Shown piece after piece: positions 25,605-34,433 of a DNA stretch of 64,000 nucleotides (positions are counted from its first letter, which is position 1; each line of letters opens with the position of its first letter). The translations under genes and the position numbers were made by a program. The stretch is from Streptomyces spinosus (lineage in GTDB: Bacteria; Actinomycetota; Actinomycetes; Streptomycetales; Streptomycetaceae): NCBI RefSeq assembly GCF_020400655.1, contig NZ_JAINRC010000030.1:19935-83934 (forward strand). The letters run 5' to 3'. Under the pieces are notes generated by a model, which saw nothing but the letters and a program-made list of their open reading frames with translations, made no database searches and had not been told where the DNA came from.

Positions 25605-26472
25605 TGCTTCCCCCTCCTGTCGAGGTCCGTCTGCTGACGGGAGCCACCATGCGCGCCGATCCGGCTACCGCGACACAGGCTTTCGCCAGGTGGCGACTTC
25701 GTGGGACGTCCCAGCTTGTGAGCTGCGAAGACGCATGTCTCACCGACGGCCGTGCGGGACGACGCCCGTCGATGACACCCGCGATCCCCGGCCGATCACG
25801 CCGGCTTCGCCCTCCCGGCGGGCGTAACGCGGCTCCACCTCCTCAGGCACGGTGCCGTCGTACTCGCCGCAGCACCCACCCAGGCAGGGAGCGCGCTCGA
25901 CTGCCGGTGCCGGCGCTGTACGTCTGACCGGCTGGCCGGCCAGCCCTCGCGACCCGGACTACCGGCGTGCCAAGGCCGGGCCGCCGGCTCGGTAACCCGC
26001 TGAGGGAGCCGGCATCCGGCTCGTTCACCCGCACCCGTCAGGTCCGCGGGCGATCACTTACCAGCGGCTCGTCCGCTGGTGTGGGCCTGTAGCGGCGTGA
26101 TCGCCAGGCCGTGTCCGTACTCACGGGCCATGTCCATGGGGGTGGGGCCGGGTGGGTCTGCGAGTTCCGGATCAGCCCCGAAGGCCGGCAACACGGCCGT
26201 GGTGCGCACCGTCAACGGCTGACCGCTCTGCAGGGAAGCATCACCCTCCACGTCGATCGCGTGCGTCAGCAGGGTCACGTCGCCGAAGACCTCGTCGGGA
26301 TCACCACCAGCAGGCCGGCGACCGGGCCAGGGCCTCGGTGTCCGCCTGCTCGACCGTTTCATGCGCGGGTGTCCTTTTCCGGACCACGAGGTCGTCCTTG
26401 GCTGTGCCTGGCTCGGGGCCGGGTCGGCTTCGAGGGCTCGCCGGCCGTTGCCGGTGACGGGCCTCAACGTCT
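25605..26472. other. Intergenic region, possible decayed gene
   Basis: No gene can be supported over about 870 bases. A leftward open frame at about 26054-26310 has balanced, protein-like composition (VFGDVTLLTHAIDVEGD, then TPMDMAREYGHGLAITPL) with a stop at 26054, but it lacks a start with a ribosome site and matches nothing I recognise. It may be a remnant. Confidence 0.4.
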
Positions 26473-27807
26473 TCATTTGTGATCGCGCAGGAAGGCAGGG
26501 ATCTCGTCGCGGGTCGGGTAGTTCGGCAGGGGGGCCGGCTTGTCCCGAAGGAACGCGGTGATGACGGCGGCGGCTCGGTCGTTGTTGTCGTCCAGGCCGT
26601 TCCACATGTGGTGTCCGACTCCGGGCATGTACTGCGTGCGCTGGATGGCGGGGTCATTGGCAAGGACGGCGGTCTCCCATTGACGGATCTGGGAGGAGCA
26701 TTCGGCGATCATCAGCATCGCGGGGGTCCGGGACTGCCTCAGTTGTGAGGCGATGGAGGGTGAGTCCTTGACCGTCTGCTGGATGCGGAGGCTGGCGGCG
26801 GGGCTGAAGGAGAAGTTCTGTGCGGTGTCCTCGGCGGGGATGCGGTGCGCGTCACGGGCGCAGTACGCGGATGCGGTGTCGCTGCCGAGGTCCGCGGCGG
26901 TGAAGGCGTTGTCGCCTTCGGCCTGTCCGATCAGTCCGGTGCCGGGGCTGAGGAGTCCGAGTCGCATGAGGCCGAATGCCACGGCGTACCGGGGGACGTG
27001 TGTCGATCGCGGTCCGGTCCGGGCCGGCGCGAGTCCGCGTGCGGATTTTCGGCCCTTGTGCCCCGTGATGTGTGCGGAGGGGCCGTCCATGGGGCCGGGC
27101 TCGGCGATGATCGCCCGGTGCAGGCGTGCGGCGACGCTCGGGTCGGTCAGGGCTCGGGTGAGCACGGCCCCGCCCGAGGAGAAGCCGAGGATGTCGACCT
27201 TGCCTTTGTTCAGGCGGTCGATGAAGGCGGCAAGGTCGCTGACCGGCCTGGAGATCGTGTACTGGCCCATGGGGAGCAGATCGCTGCGTCCGCCGCCGGC
27301 CTGTTCGTAGGCGTAGACGTCGTAGCCCTGGCGGGCCAGGAGTTGCAGGAACCGGTGGTCGAGTACCGAGATGCCACGGACCGGTCCGCCGTTGAGGTAC
27401 ACGAGCGGGATGGGATGCCGGGGGCTGGGGTGCGCGGGCGGGTAGTGGTACACCGCGACCCGGCTGCCCGTGCTCAGGCTCCAGTGCTGCGTGGTCACGA
27501 AGGGCAGCGCGGGCGGGTACCGCCGGGCCGTCGGCACGGTCGGGATGCAGACCGATGCCGTCAGCGCCGCCGCGACAGCCACCGGCAGGAACGGCACGAG
27601 CCGCGCCGGCCACGTGCGGCGCCGACTCCGCCACGTCGCGAGGACAGCCCCGACTCCAAGGGTCGTCAACCATGCGGCGAGCCCCGAGCCTGCCCCGTCT
27701 GTGAGGGTGATCAGCGCGAGAAAGACGACGACCAGCATCACGACGGCGGCCAGGGCCAGCAGTAAGCGTCCGGTGAAGCGGACGAGACGTATGGCGGATG
27801 TGGGCAT
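26473..27807 (-). CDS. Membrane-anchored alpha/beta hydrolase
   Basis: In this 444-residue protein residues 10-100 contain three hydrophobic helices. The rest is an alpha/beta-hydrolase fold: oxyanion region YLNGGPVRG near 138, nucleophile elbow GFSSGG near 200, and catalytic His in GVGHHMW near 400. The catalytic core probably faces outside the cell. It resembles the proline-iminopeptidase/lipase-like branch, but the substrate is unknown. The ATG at 27807 follows GGAGG. It is divergent from a TetR gene with a perfect 10-2-10 palindrome between them, so it is probably repressed by that TetR protein. Confidence 0.82.
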   Translation of the reverse strand: MPTSAIRLVRFTGRLLLALAAVVMLVVVFLALITLTDGAGSGLAAWLTTLGVGAVLATWRSRRRTWPARLVPFLPVAVAAALTASVCIPTVPTARRYPPALPFVTTQHWSLSTGSRVAVYHYPPAHPSPRHPIPLVYLNGGPVRGISVLDHRFLQLLARQGYDVYAYEQAGGGRSDLLPMGQYTISRPVSDLAAFIDRLNKGKVDILGFSSGGAVLTRALTDPSVAARLHRAIIAEPGPMDGPSAHITGHKGRKSARGLAPARTGPRSTHVPRYAVAFGLMRLGLLSPGTGLIGQAEGDNAFTAADLGSDTASAYCARDAHRIPAEDTAQNFSFSPAASLRIQQTVKDSPSIASQLRQSRTPAMLMIAECSSQIRQWETAVLANDPAIQRTQYMPGVGHHMWNGLDDNNDRAAAVITAFLRDKPAPLPNYPTRDEIPAFLRDHK

Positions 27808-27829
27808 AGCGGACCTCCAACAGTTTCAG

Positions 27830-27851
27830 AACGTCGTTTCAAAACGACGTT
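27830..27851. promoter_or_regulatory. TetR operator, perfect 10-2-10 inverted repeat
   Basis: AACGTCGTTT and AAACGACGTT are separated by CA in the 68-base space between the hydrolase and TetR genes. The position and perfect symmetry fit an autoregulatory TetR operator controlling both divergent genes. Confidence 0.8.
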
Positions 27852-27875
27852 ACCAAAGAGGGTAGGCTGCTGACC

Positions 27876-28493
27876 GTGGGTAGGCCGAGAACAAACGACG
27901 AGGCCGTCAAAGAGCGGCTTGTGGAGTGCGCGACCGAGATGCTCGCCAGCCGTCCGCGGGAGTCGCTCACGGTCCGCGCCGTGGCCGCCGCTGCCGAGGC
28001 GTCGACGACGGCGGTGTATTCCTTGTTCGGTGGTAAGGACGGACTGATCGGTGCGGTGCGCGACAGAGCTGTCGCCGGCCTGTTCCAGGACCTGTCGGCG
28101 GCGCAGACCTCCGCGGACCCTCTCGCCGACCTCTACGCCCTGGCCGTCGCCTATCGTCGTTGGGGGCGCGGACACAGCCACCTGTACACGGTGCTGTTCG
28201 GTGGTGTGCAGTCCTTCGACCCGTCGGGGGAGGTCGGTGCCGTTGACCCGATCCGTCCGCTCCTCGCGGCGATCGATCGCGCGTTGGCGGTGTCTGTCCT
28301 CGCCGGCGACGCGACGGCGATCGCCCTGTCTATCTGGGCCACCCTGCACGGGCTCGTGACTCTTGAACTGGCTGGGGCTCTCGACGCCGCCACGGCCGAG
28401 GCCGCATTCCGATCGGCGATTCACGCCACGTTGCGCGGGTGGGCGACCCCGGCGGTGTTCCGCAGCCTTCGCGAAACCGAACTCGCTCCCTGA
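27876..28493 (+). CDS. TetR-family transcriptional repressor (WHG-type C-terminus)
   Basis: The 205-residue product has the TetR helix-turn-helix at 10-60 (LTVRAVAAAAEASTTAVYSL). It also has a C-terminal ligand domain of the WHG type (HGLVTLELAG near 170). The GTG at 27876 gives the usual MGRPRT start. It is divergent from the membrane alpha/beta-hydrolase gene, and a perfect palindrome between them is its likely operator. The ligand is unknown; it may be a substrate or product of the hydrolase. Confidence 0.88.
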   Translation: MGRPRTNDEAVKERLVECATEMLASRPRESLTVRAVAAAAEASTTAVYSLFGGKDGLIGAVRDRAVAGLFQDLSAAQTSADPLADLYALAVAYRRWGRGHSHLYTVLFGGVQSFDPSGEVGAVDPIRPLLAAIDRALAVSVLAGDATAIALSIWATLHGLVTLELAGALDAATAEAAFRSAIHATLRGWATPAVFRSLRETELAP

Positions 28494-28699
28494 CAGGATC
28501 AGGGCCGGTCATCCGGGCCTGCCCGGTCCTGGCGCGGGCGGGGTGCGTGGTCGGTGAAGACAGGCATGCCAAGGTCGATCAGCCGTGGCCGACCATCGGT
28601 TGGAGATCGCTTCAGGCTGTTGAGCTTGGCCATCGCAGCGTCGAAACTGACCTGGAGTCCCTCGACCTCGCCGAGCCAGCCGTTGGCGCGGGACTCGCG

Positions 28700-28858
28700 G
28701 ATGCGTTCGAGGCTTACAAGCAGCGCAACGCCGTCGAACGGTGCATCAACCGACTCAAGCGGTGGCGCGGCCTGGCCATGCGAACCGACAAGCTCGCCAT
28801 CGTCTACCAGGCAGCACTCCACCTCGCCGCCATCCTCATCTGGGCCCGGGTCGCGTAA
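28700..28858 (+). mobile_element. IS5-like transposase, C-terminal remnant
   Basis: About 53 codons read AYKQRNAVERCINRLKRW, then RGLAMRTDKLAIVYQAALHL and end ARVA-stop. This is the last helix region, including the final catalytic Glu of the DDE domain, of an IS5-family transposase common in Streptomyces. The rest of the gene and both inverted repeats are missing. Confidence 0.75.
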
Positions 28859-28900
28859 TTGGAGAGGCACACCCTCAGGCCAGCGTGACAACATGCGGCA

Positions 28901-29294
28901 ATGGCTTTCCGACACCCCGACGGCGACTACACGATCACCGCGATGTACTCCGTGCCCGATGACGCCTGGTACTTGGAACTGGACCTTGCCAGGCACGGGA
29001 GGTGCAGATCTCTTCGTCGACCTGGTGCATGAACCAGCGCATGACCTCAGGGGAACTTCCCCGATGCGGCTGAGGCCTGAACTCGTTGAGATCATTTACC
29101 AAATCCGTCAGGAGCACATGGGCGCCGTAGACGATGACACCTTCCCTCATGTCCTGGCGGAGGTGCGTGCCACGGTCCTCGAGGCAGACCTCCCTGCTGT
29201 TCTAGAGGCCGCCTTCGGGCGGAATCCTGACGGCACCACCATGGACCATCCGCAAGCGCCCCGGCCAGCGGATAGTCAAGGAGACAGGGCCTAG
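28901..29294 (+). pseudogene. Frameshifted hypothetical protein
   Basis: From the ATG at 28901 the frame gives DGDYTITAMYSVPDDAWYLE with good protein character. It then collapses near 28990, while the frame one position over continues as ADLFVDLVHEPAHD and LVEIIYQIRQEHMGAV to a stop at 29294. A single frameshift near 28990 would join them into a roughly 130-residue protein. I recognise no family. It lies just after the IS remnant and may have decayed with it. Sequencing error is the alternative. Confidence 0.4.
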
Positions 29295-29456
29295 GCCGAC
29301 TGGGGGCCGCACCGTGGCCCGGCGAGTCGCTCGGTAGTCCGGTCGACACCTCAGTGCTGCTCACCACGACATCCAACCGCCCCCATCCCACGCCCGCCAG
29401 CGACTACCTACGCGATCAGTCACCATCGGGGGTCAGTCACCAGTGGGCATGGAAGC

Positions 29457-29996
29457 TCAGTCGTGCGGCGTGAGTGGGGACCGCAGGCCGAGCCACTGCT
29501 CGGCGCCCCAGGCGTGGAACCGCTCCACCTTGGTGAAACCCAGCTTCGCTGCGAGGCGCATCGAGGCGACGTTGGCGGTCTGGGTGTGGAGCACTACCGG
29601 CTCGCCGGGAAGGGCGCCGTCGAACCAGTCGAGTGCCGCTGTGCAGGCCTCGGTGGCATACCCGGATCCCCAGGCGTGCGGCAGGAACAGGTAGCCGAGA
29701 TCCACCTTCCCCGCAGCAGCGGGGCGACCGTCCTCCGGTGCTCTCCGGAGCAGGATCTGGCCGATCATCGCCCCGTCGAGTTCGACGACGAAACTGCCGG
29801 GCCGCCGCCCGGGCACCTCGGGCATCTCGCGCTCCAGCTCGTCACGCGGCCGGGGACCGCCAAGGTAGGTGTGCACCTCCGGCGAGGCGTACAGATCGAT
29901 GAACGCCGCTCGGTCCCGGGCATCGGGTTCACGGAGCACGAGACGCTCGGTCTTGATCGGGGAAGGCGGCCAGACGACGGGTCCCAGTTCACTCAT
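29457..29996 (-). CDS. GNAT-family N-acetyltransferase (RimJ/RimL type)
   Basis: The 179-residue protein has the GNAT_3 pattern: KTERLVLREPDARDRAAFI at the start, and the acetyl-CoA loop region YLFLPHAWGSGYATEACTAA near 100. It continues with NVASMRLAAKLGFTKVER near 145. It should acetylate a small molecule or a protein N-terminus; the target is unknown. The ATG at 29996 was chosen because the fold begins there; a much longer upstream frame is arginine-rich and unlikely. It has no operon partner. Confidence 0.85.
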   Translation of the reverse strand: MSELGPVVWPPSPIKTERLVLREPDARDRAAFIDLYASPEVHTYLGGPRPRDELEREMPEVPGRRPGSFVVELDGAMIGQILLRRAPEDGRPAAAGKVDLGYLFLPHAWGSGYATEACTAALDWFDGALPGEPVVLHTQTANVASMRLAAKLGFTKVERFHAWGAEQWLGLRSPLTPHD

Positions 29997-30207
29997 ACCG
30001 GCCAACCAATCAGCAGGCCCGGCGACGATCAAGGTTCGCGGACCGATCAAGCCAACAACCCGAGCTTCGCCTGCACCGCCGGGCTGTGCCGGCCCGATCC
30101 GATCCACCCGCCAGTCACCAGGCATCGCCGAACCACCGTCCCGCTGGCCCGCACACCGGACCCGCTGCCCCGCCGGCACAGGACCACGGCCTTCGTACTG
30201 CGGGCCG

Positions 30208-30264
30208 AGGCTGCCGTTCGGCCGCAGGCTGCCGTTCGGCCGCCTCAGGCTGCCGTTCGGCCGC
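30208..30264. repeat. Three copies of an 18-bp direct repeat
   Basis: AGGCTGCCGTTCGGCCGC occurs at 30208-30225, 30226-30243 and 30247-30264. The first 14 bases recur at 31529-31542, beyond the next gene, so copies flank the dehalogenase-like gene. The surrounding 29997-30478 region otherwise contains no supported gene. Confidence 0.85.
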
Positions 30265-30478
30265 GACTGAGCGCCCCCGCCACCTCGCTGACACCGCTGG
30301 CGAATAGGGCAGTTGTGTCCACGGGACCTACGGGGGCATGAGGAAGGCTGTGCCGGTCGGCACTCGTCGGTGAACGGGGCCGGCTTGCGCAGCCTGTTGG
30401 CCCGGCGCTCCTTGGGTGCGAGTACGGGGTTGTCCTGGGCCGATAGGTGCCGTGGCGGTGCGTCAGGGAGTGCGGGAG

Positions 30479-31357
30479 GTGCGGGCCTTGTTCGAGGGCT
30501 TTGAGACCAGGCGGGTTCAGGTCGGTGAAGCGTCGATTTTCGTTCGCTACGGCGGGGAAGGGCCGCCGGTGGTGCTGCTGCACGGCCACCCTCGGACATC
30601 TGCGACCTGGCATCGCGTCGCCCCGCTCCTCGTCCGACAAGGTTTCACGGTGGTCTGTCCTGATCTGCGGGGGTACGGCCGGTCCACCGGTCCCGCGCCC
30701 ACCGCGGACCACGCGGGATTCTCCAAGCGGGCTGTCGCTGGTGACGTGGTGGAGGTGATGCGCTCCCTCGGCCATACCCGGTTCGCGCTAGCCGGGCACG
30801 ACCGCGGAGGCAGTGTCGCGCTGCGTCTTGCACTCGATCATCCCGACGCGGTCTCGCGGCTGGCGCTGATCGACTGTCTGCCCCTCACGGAGCACTTGTC
30901 CCGCATCACGACGGAGTTCGCCACGCAGTGGTGGCACTGGTTCTTCTTCGCCCAGCCGGACATTCCCGAGCGGGTCATCAACGCCGATCCGGACAGCTGG
31001 TACCGCGGTGACCCCCAGAGCATGGGGCAGGAGAACTATGACGAGTGGCGCGCGGCCACGAGAAACCCCGACGTGGTGCGGGCGATGCTGGAGGACTACC
31101 GGGCCGGTCTCACCATCGACCGGCGGCACGAGGAGGACGACCGCGCGGCCGGGACACGGATCCAGTGCCCGGCACTGATCCTCTGGTCGCTCCGGGACGA
31201 CCTCGAGGACCTGTACGGGGACCCGGTGAAGATCTGGCGGCAGTGGGCACCGGACGTACGCGGCTACGGCATCGACTCCGGGCATCACGTGGCCGAAGAG
31301 GCTCCTGAAGCACTCGCCTCTTCCCTTGCGGACTTCCTCGCCGGACGACCTCGGTGA
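30479..31357 (+). CDS. Alpha/beta hydrolase, haloacetate-dehalogenase-like
   Basis: The roughly 292-residue hydrolase has the oxyanion motif LLHGHPRTSATWH near 41 and PDLRGYGRS near 70. The nucleophile is an aspartate in AGHDRGGSVA near 110, and the catalytic His lies in DSGHHVAEE near 275. A nucleophilic Asp with a QWWHWFFFAQ segment is typical of fluoroacetate/haloacetate dehalogenases and epoxide hydrolases, which work through an ester intermediate on the Asp. Several in-frame GTG codons exist; 30479 was chosen because AGGGAG lies 9 bases upstream. Copies of a short repeat flank the gene, which may mark an acquired segment. Substrate not determined. Confidence 0.82.
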   Translation: MRALFEGFETRRVQVGEASIFVRYGGEGPPVVLLHGHPRTSATWHRVAPLLVRQGFTVVCPDLRGYGRSTGPAPTADHAGFSKRAVAGDVVEVMRSLGHTRFALAGHDRGGSVALRLALDHPDAVSRLALIDCLPLTEHLSRITTEFATQWWHWFFFAQPDIPERVINADPDSWYRGDPQSMGQENYDEWRAATRNPDVVRAMLEDYRAGLTIDRRHEEDDRAAGTRIQCPALILWSLRDDLEDLYGDPVKIWRQWAPDVRGYGIDSGHHVAEEAPEALASSLADFLAGRPR

Positions 31358-31848
31358 GAAACCTCCGGGCCGCCTCCCGCAGGGCACCGTAGGGAAGTTG
31401 GATCCGCAGCGCCGACGCCGACCAGTGGCGCCAGGAAGTGCGAAAGATCCTCCAAGGACTCGAAAGACCCACTGATCACCAACCGTGACCGCTTCACGGA
31501 AAGCGAGCCAGAACCGCCCAACGGGAACAGGCTGCCGTTCGGTTCGGCGTGACTCTCGGCGCAGTGTGTGATCGCCGTCGTCGCGTGTGCCGAAGGCGCT
31601 GCCGGCCATCACCCGGCGCATGCGCGGCCAGACGGCTGCTCGGCGGCGCACACCGACCGAAGCAGGGTTCGGTCGGTGTGCGCAGCACGCCCCGCATCGC
31701 CCTGTTCCACACCATCCAGCGCAGCCCGGCGTGGTCAAAGGCACGCCGTGCAAAAGGCTTTGACGCATGACCGGTTGTTCACCCATGGTGAGCCCGGTAT
31801 CCGGGTCGGCCGGACCCCGGTCACCGTGACGCAGTAAGGAAAACGTGG
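31358..31848. other. Intergenic region with a repeat copy and a large hairpin
   Basis: No gene is supported in 490 bases. It contains the partial fourth copy of the 18-bp repeat (31529-31542) and a perfect 16-bp stem-loop at 31646-31683. Confidence 0.5.
31646..31683. promoter_or_regulatory. Perfect 16-bp inverted repeat, operator or hairpin
   Basis: GCGCACACCGACCGAA is followed by GCAGGG and then its exact complement. It lies 166 bases before the NmrA-type gene and 289 bases after the hydrolase. There is no T tract, so either an operator or a transcription-blocking hairpin is possible. Confidence 0.5.
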
Positions 31849-32700
31849 ATGATCGTCATATCAGCCGCTTCAGGCGCTTTCGGTCGGCTGGTCATTGATC
31901 AGTTGCTGACCCGATGCCCGCCTGCTCGCGTCGTAGCGGCGGTGCGTGATCCCGGTAAAGCCACGGATCTCGCCGCTCGCGGAATCCAGGTCCGCGTGGG
32001 TGATTACAACGTGCCGGCCACGCTGAGCGACGCGTTCGAGGGAGCCGACCGATTGCTGCTGATCTCCTCTCCGGAACTGCACCCCACCCGTCGCGCGGAA
32101 CAGCACCGAGCGGCCATCGACGCGGCCCGCTCGGCCGGCGTCGGCTCGATCGTCTACACCAGCTTCCTTGGCGCCGACACCCAGGCCGACGGCGTGACCG
32201 CAGCACACCACACCACCGAGCGCATCCTGGCCGCGAGCGGTCTGCCCCATCTGGTGCTGCGTCACCCCTTCTACAGTGAGGCGTTCCTCAACGAGAGCCT
32301 GCGCACCGCCGTCGCCTCGGGGCAACTCGTCGACGGCACCGGTGGACGTGGCCTCAACACCGCCCTGCGCGCCGATCTCGCCGAGGCCGCCGCCCGCGTC
32401 CTCACCGAAGACGCCCATCTCGGCCGTGCCTACGACTTCACCGGCAGCCTGTGGACCTACAGCCAACTCGCCGACGCCCTCAGCCGCGTCTCCGGCAGGT
32501 CCGTCGTCACCCGGGACCGGCTCGACCGCGCATCCGGTGCCCAGGGCTGGCTCGAGGACCAGGTCCGGGCCGGCGCACTGGAACGGCAGACCGACGACCT
32601 CCAGAACGTTCTCGGACGTCCCACCACCACCCTCGACCAGGCCGTCAAAGCGATCATCACCCGCCCCGCCCTTCCAGGCGCCGGCCCCGCGCCGGAGTAA
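31849..32700 (+). CDS. NmrA/QorB-type NAD(P)-dependent oxidoreductase
   Basis: The 283-residue atypical short-chain dehydrogenase has the nucleotide loop ISAASGAFGRLVIDQL at the N-terminus. VRVGDYNVPATLSDAFEGAD and IVYTSFLGADTQADG fit the QorB (quinone oxidoreductase 2)/NmrA branch, which binds NADP(H) and often lacks the classical YxxxK pair. QorB-like proteins reduce quinones or sense redox. The ATG at 31849 follows AAGGAAAACG. It is a single gene. A perfect hairpin lies upstream and could be an operator for a redox regulator elsewhere. Confidence 0.85.
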   Translation: MIVISAASGAFGRLVIDQLLTRCPPARVVAAVRDPGKATDLAARGIQVRVGDYNVPATLSDAFEGADRLLLISSPELHPTRRAEQHRAAIDAARSAGVGSIVYTSFLGADTQADGVTAAHHTTERILAASGLPHLVLRHPFYSEAFLNESLRTAVASGQLVDGTGGRGLNTALRADLAEAAARVLTEDAHLGRAYDFTGSLWTYSQLADALSRVSGRSVVTRDRLDRASGAQGWLEDQVRAGALERQTDDLQNVLGRPTTTLDQAVKAIITRPALPGAGPAPE

Positions 32701-33221
32701 CCGCTGGTGACGATGTGGCGGCGCCAACTCCTGCCGTCGACCCCCGTCTCCTACCGGGCCGGGCGCCCGCAGATCCTGTCGCCACCGTCCGTCCGTACCC
32801 GCCGCCAGCATCTGCTCCTGCGCGCCCGTGCCGCCTGCCCCGCCGCTGCCCTCCCTGTGCCCCGGGCCGGCGAGCTGCCGGCAAGCCGACCGCGCCGCGC
32901 CCCGGCACCCGGCCCGAGCCACCGCGCCCCTCCTGGTCCGCTGCCGGGCCTGCTGCCCGGCCCCGGGGCCATCGGCGTCCCGGGCGGGCGAGGCCGGCCG
33001 GTCGGCCCCAGAGGCGTGGGCACCGGGACGACCGGCGCTGCGCCCTCGGACAGCGACAGCGGCGGGCCCTCTACGGTGACGTGAAGGCGGCCGTGCCATA
33101 CCTCTGCTCCTTCGGCACCCCACCCGGCGACATACCGCTGCTTCTCCGGCACCCCACCCGGTGACAGGCGGGGCCCGAAAATTCCCTGGACCGTCCGGCC
33201 CGGCCCGGCCATCATCCTCAG
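32701..33221. other. Intergenic region with a 14-bp direct repeat
   Basis: No supported gene in about 520 bases; frames here are proline/arginine-rich. GGCACCCCACCCGG occurs at 33114-33127 and again at 33148-33161, 34 bases apart, shortly before the GNAT gene. Confidence 0.5.
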
Positions 33222-33800
33222 GTGACCACCTACCTCCAGTCCGAGCGTCTGACTCTGCGCCCCTTCGTCGCCGCCGACGCGGACCTGCTGATCGAGTTGG
33301 ACAGCGACCCGGCGGTGATGCGCTACCTGACCGGCGGCGCTCCGACCCCGCCTGAGGAGGTCCGCGACCTCGTCATCCCGAGCATCCTCGCCGGCTACGA
33401 GCGCTGGGACCACGACCTCGGCCTCTTCGCCGCGCACGAGAAGGACGGCGGCGCGTTCGCCGGCTGGTTCTGTCTGCGGCCACTGCGCAGCGGCCCGCGT
33501 GAGGAGGCCGAGCTCGGCTACCGCCTGCGCCGGGCGGCCTGGGGACGGGGCTACGCCACGGAGGTCTCGCAGGCGCTGCTGGCGAAGGGGTTCGCCGAGC
33601 TCGGCATCCGCATGGTCTGGGCCGAGACGATGACCGTGAATCGCCCTTCGCGCAACGTCATGGAGAAGCTCGGGATGACGCTCGCCGCGAGCATCCCCAC
33701 GCCGGACGACATGATCGCGGTTGAGGGTTCCGAGCACGGGGGAGTGCGGTACGAGATCACGAAGGAGGAATGGGAGCGGCGGCAGGCGCAGGCGGTGTGA
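33222..33800 (+). CDS. GNAT-family N-acetyltransferase
   Basis: The 192-residue protein begins with SERLTLRPFVAADADLLIEL and has the acetyl-CoA region RLRRAAWGRGYATEVSQALL near 110. It then has NRPSRNVMEKLGM near 145, a RimJ/RimL-like GNAT. The start is GTG at 33222 with a weak ribosome site. Substrate unknown. It stands alone between two gene-poor stretches. Confidence 0.85.
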   Translation: MTTYLQSERLTLRPFVAADADLLIELDSDPAVMRYLTGGAPTPPEEVRDLVIPSILAGYERWDHDLGLFAAHEKDGGAFAGWFCLRPLRSGPREEAELGYRLRRAAWGRGYATEVSQALLAKGFAELGIRMVWAETMTVNRPSRNVMEKLGMTLAASIPTPDDMIAVEGSEHGGVRYEITKEEWERRQAQAV

Positions 33801-34031
33801 GGCGCGGCACCCGTGGATGTGAAGTCATCAGCCTGCGCGGCCCTGTCTCATCGTGCCCAGTCGGGCACATGAGCGGCCGCGCGACCGTCCGCGTCCACAC
33901 CGGGACCGGCCGGGACACCGGGGCGGAGTTGTACCAGCGCGACGGGCGCCGCCACTGAGCGGCGGCCAGCCGACCCATCGTGCGGACGACGACTTGTCGC
34001 CGCGGCCGACGGTCGGACCTGGCCGGGTGGA

Positions 34032-34433
34032 TCAGGCGCTTTCGGGTTCGACGGCGGGTAGGTGTGCGGAGACGGAGGGACGGGTTCCGTCGCGGAGCCG
34101 GCGGGCCCGGGCGACGGCCTCATCGAGTGTCACGGTGATGAGCAGGACGGTGTCCAGACCGAGGATGCCCAGCCGCCACCGCAGGTGCTCGTCCGGCACG
34201 GCTATGAGCAGAGCGCCCCCGGCCTCCTGCAGACGCTGCCAGAAAGCCAGCAGGACCGTGATGCCGCTGGAGTCCAGGATGGTGACCGATGAGCTGTCCA
34301 GGACCAGGTAGCGGCAGTCGCCGGCCAGCAGGTGCTCACCTGCGGCGCGGACGTCGGCACTGGTGCAGAAATCGACGTCTTGTGGAAGTGCGGCGACCAC
34401 CAGGTCCTCGCTGCGGTCGATCAGATGCAGCAC
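34032..34433 (-). CDS. STAS-domain anti-sigma factor antagonist
   Basis: The 133-residue protein is essentially one STAS domain (about 8-110). The phosphorylation site loop reads TILDSSGITVLL near 55, with the Ser that anti-sigma kinases phosphorylate in SpoIIAA-like proteins. Unphosphorylated, such proteins bind the anti-sigma factor and free a SigB/SigF-type sigma factor. The GTG at 34433 follows GGAGGAAGG. No anti-sigma or sigma gene is adjacent. A second STAS protein at 37589 lacks the Ser. Confidence 0.85.
   Translation of the reverse strand: MLHLIDRSEDLVVAALPQDVDFCTSADVRAAGEHLLAGDCRYLVLDSSSVTILDSSGITVLLAFWQRLQEAGGALLIAVPDEHLRWRLGILGLDTVLLITVTLDEAVARARRLRDGTRPSVSAHLPAVEPESA

Noticed and set aside
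26054..26605. 183-codon leftward frame before the membrane hydrolase
   Set aside because: Its first half is arginine-rich and overlaps the hydrolase end; only the last 85 codons look protein-like and I cannot assign them, so it is mentioned as a possible remnant only.
33869..33958. 29-codon rightward frame starting MSGRATVRVHTG
   Set aside because: Too short, no ribosome site and no recognisable family.
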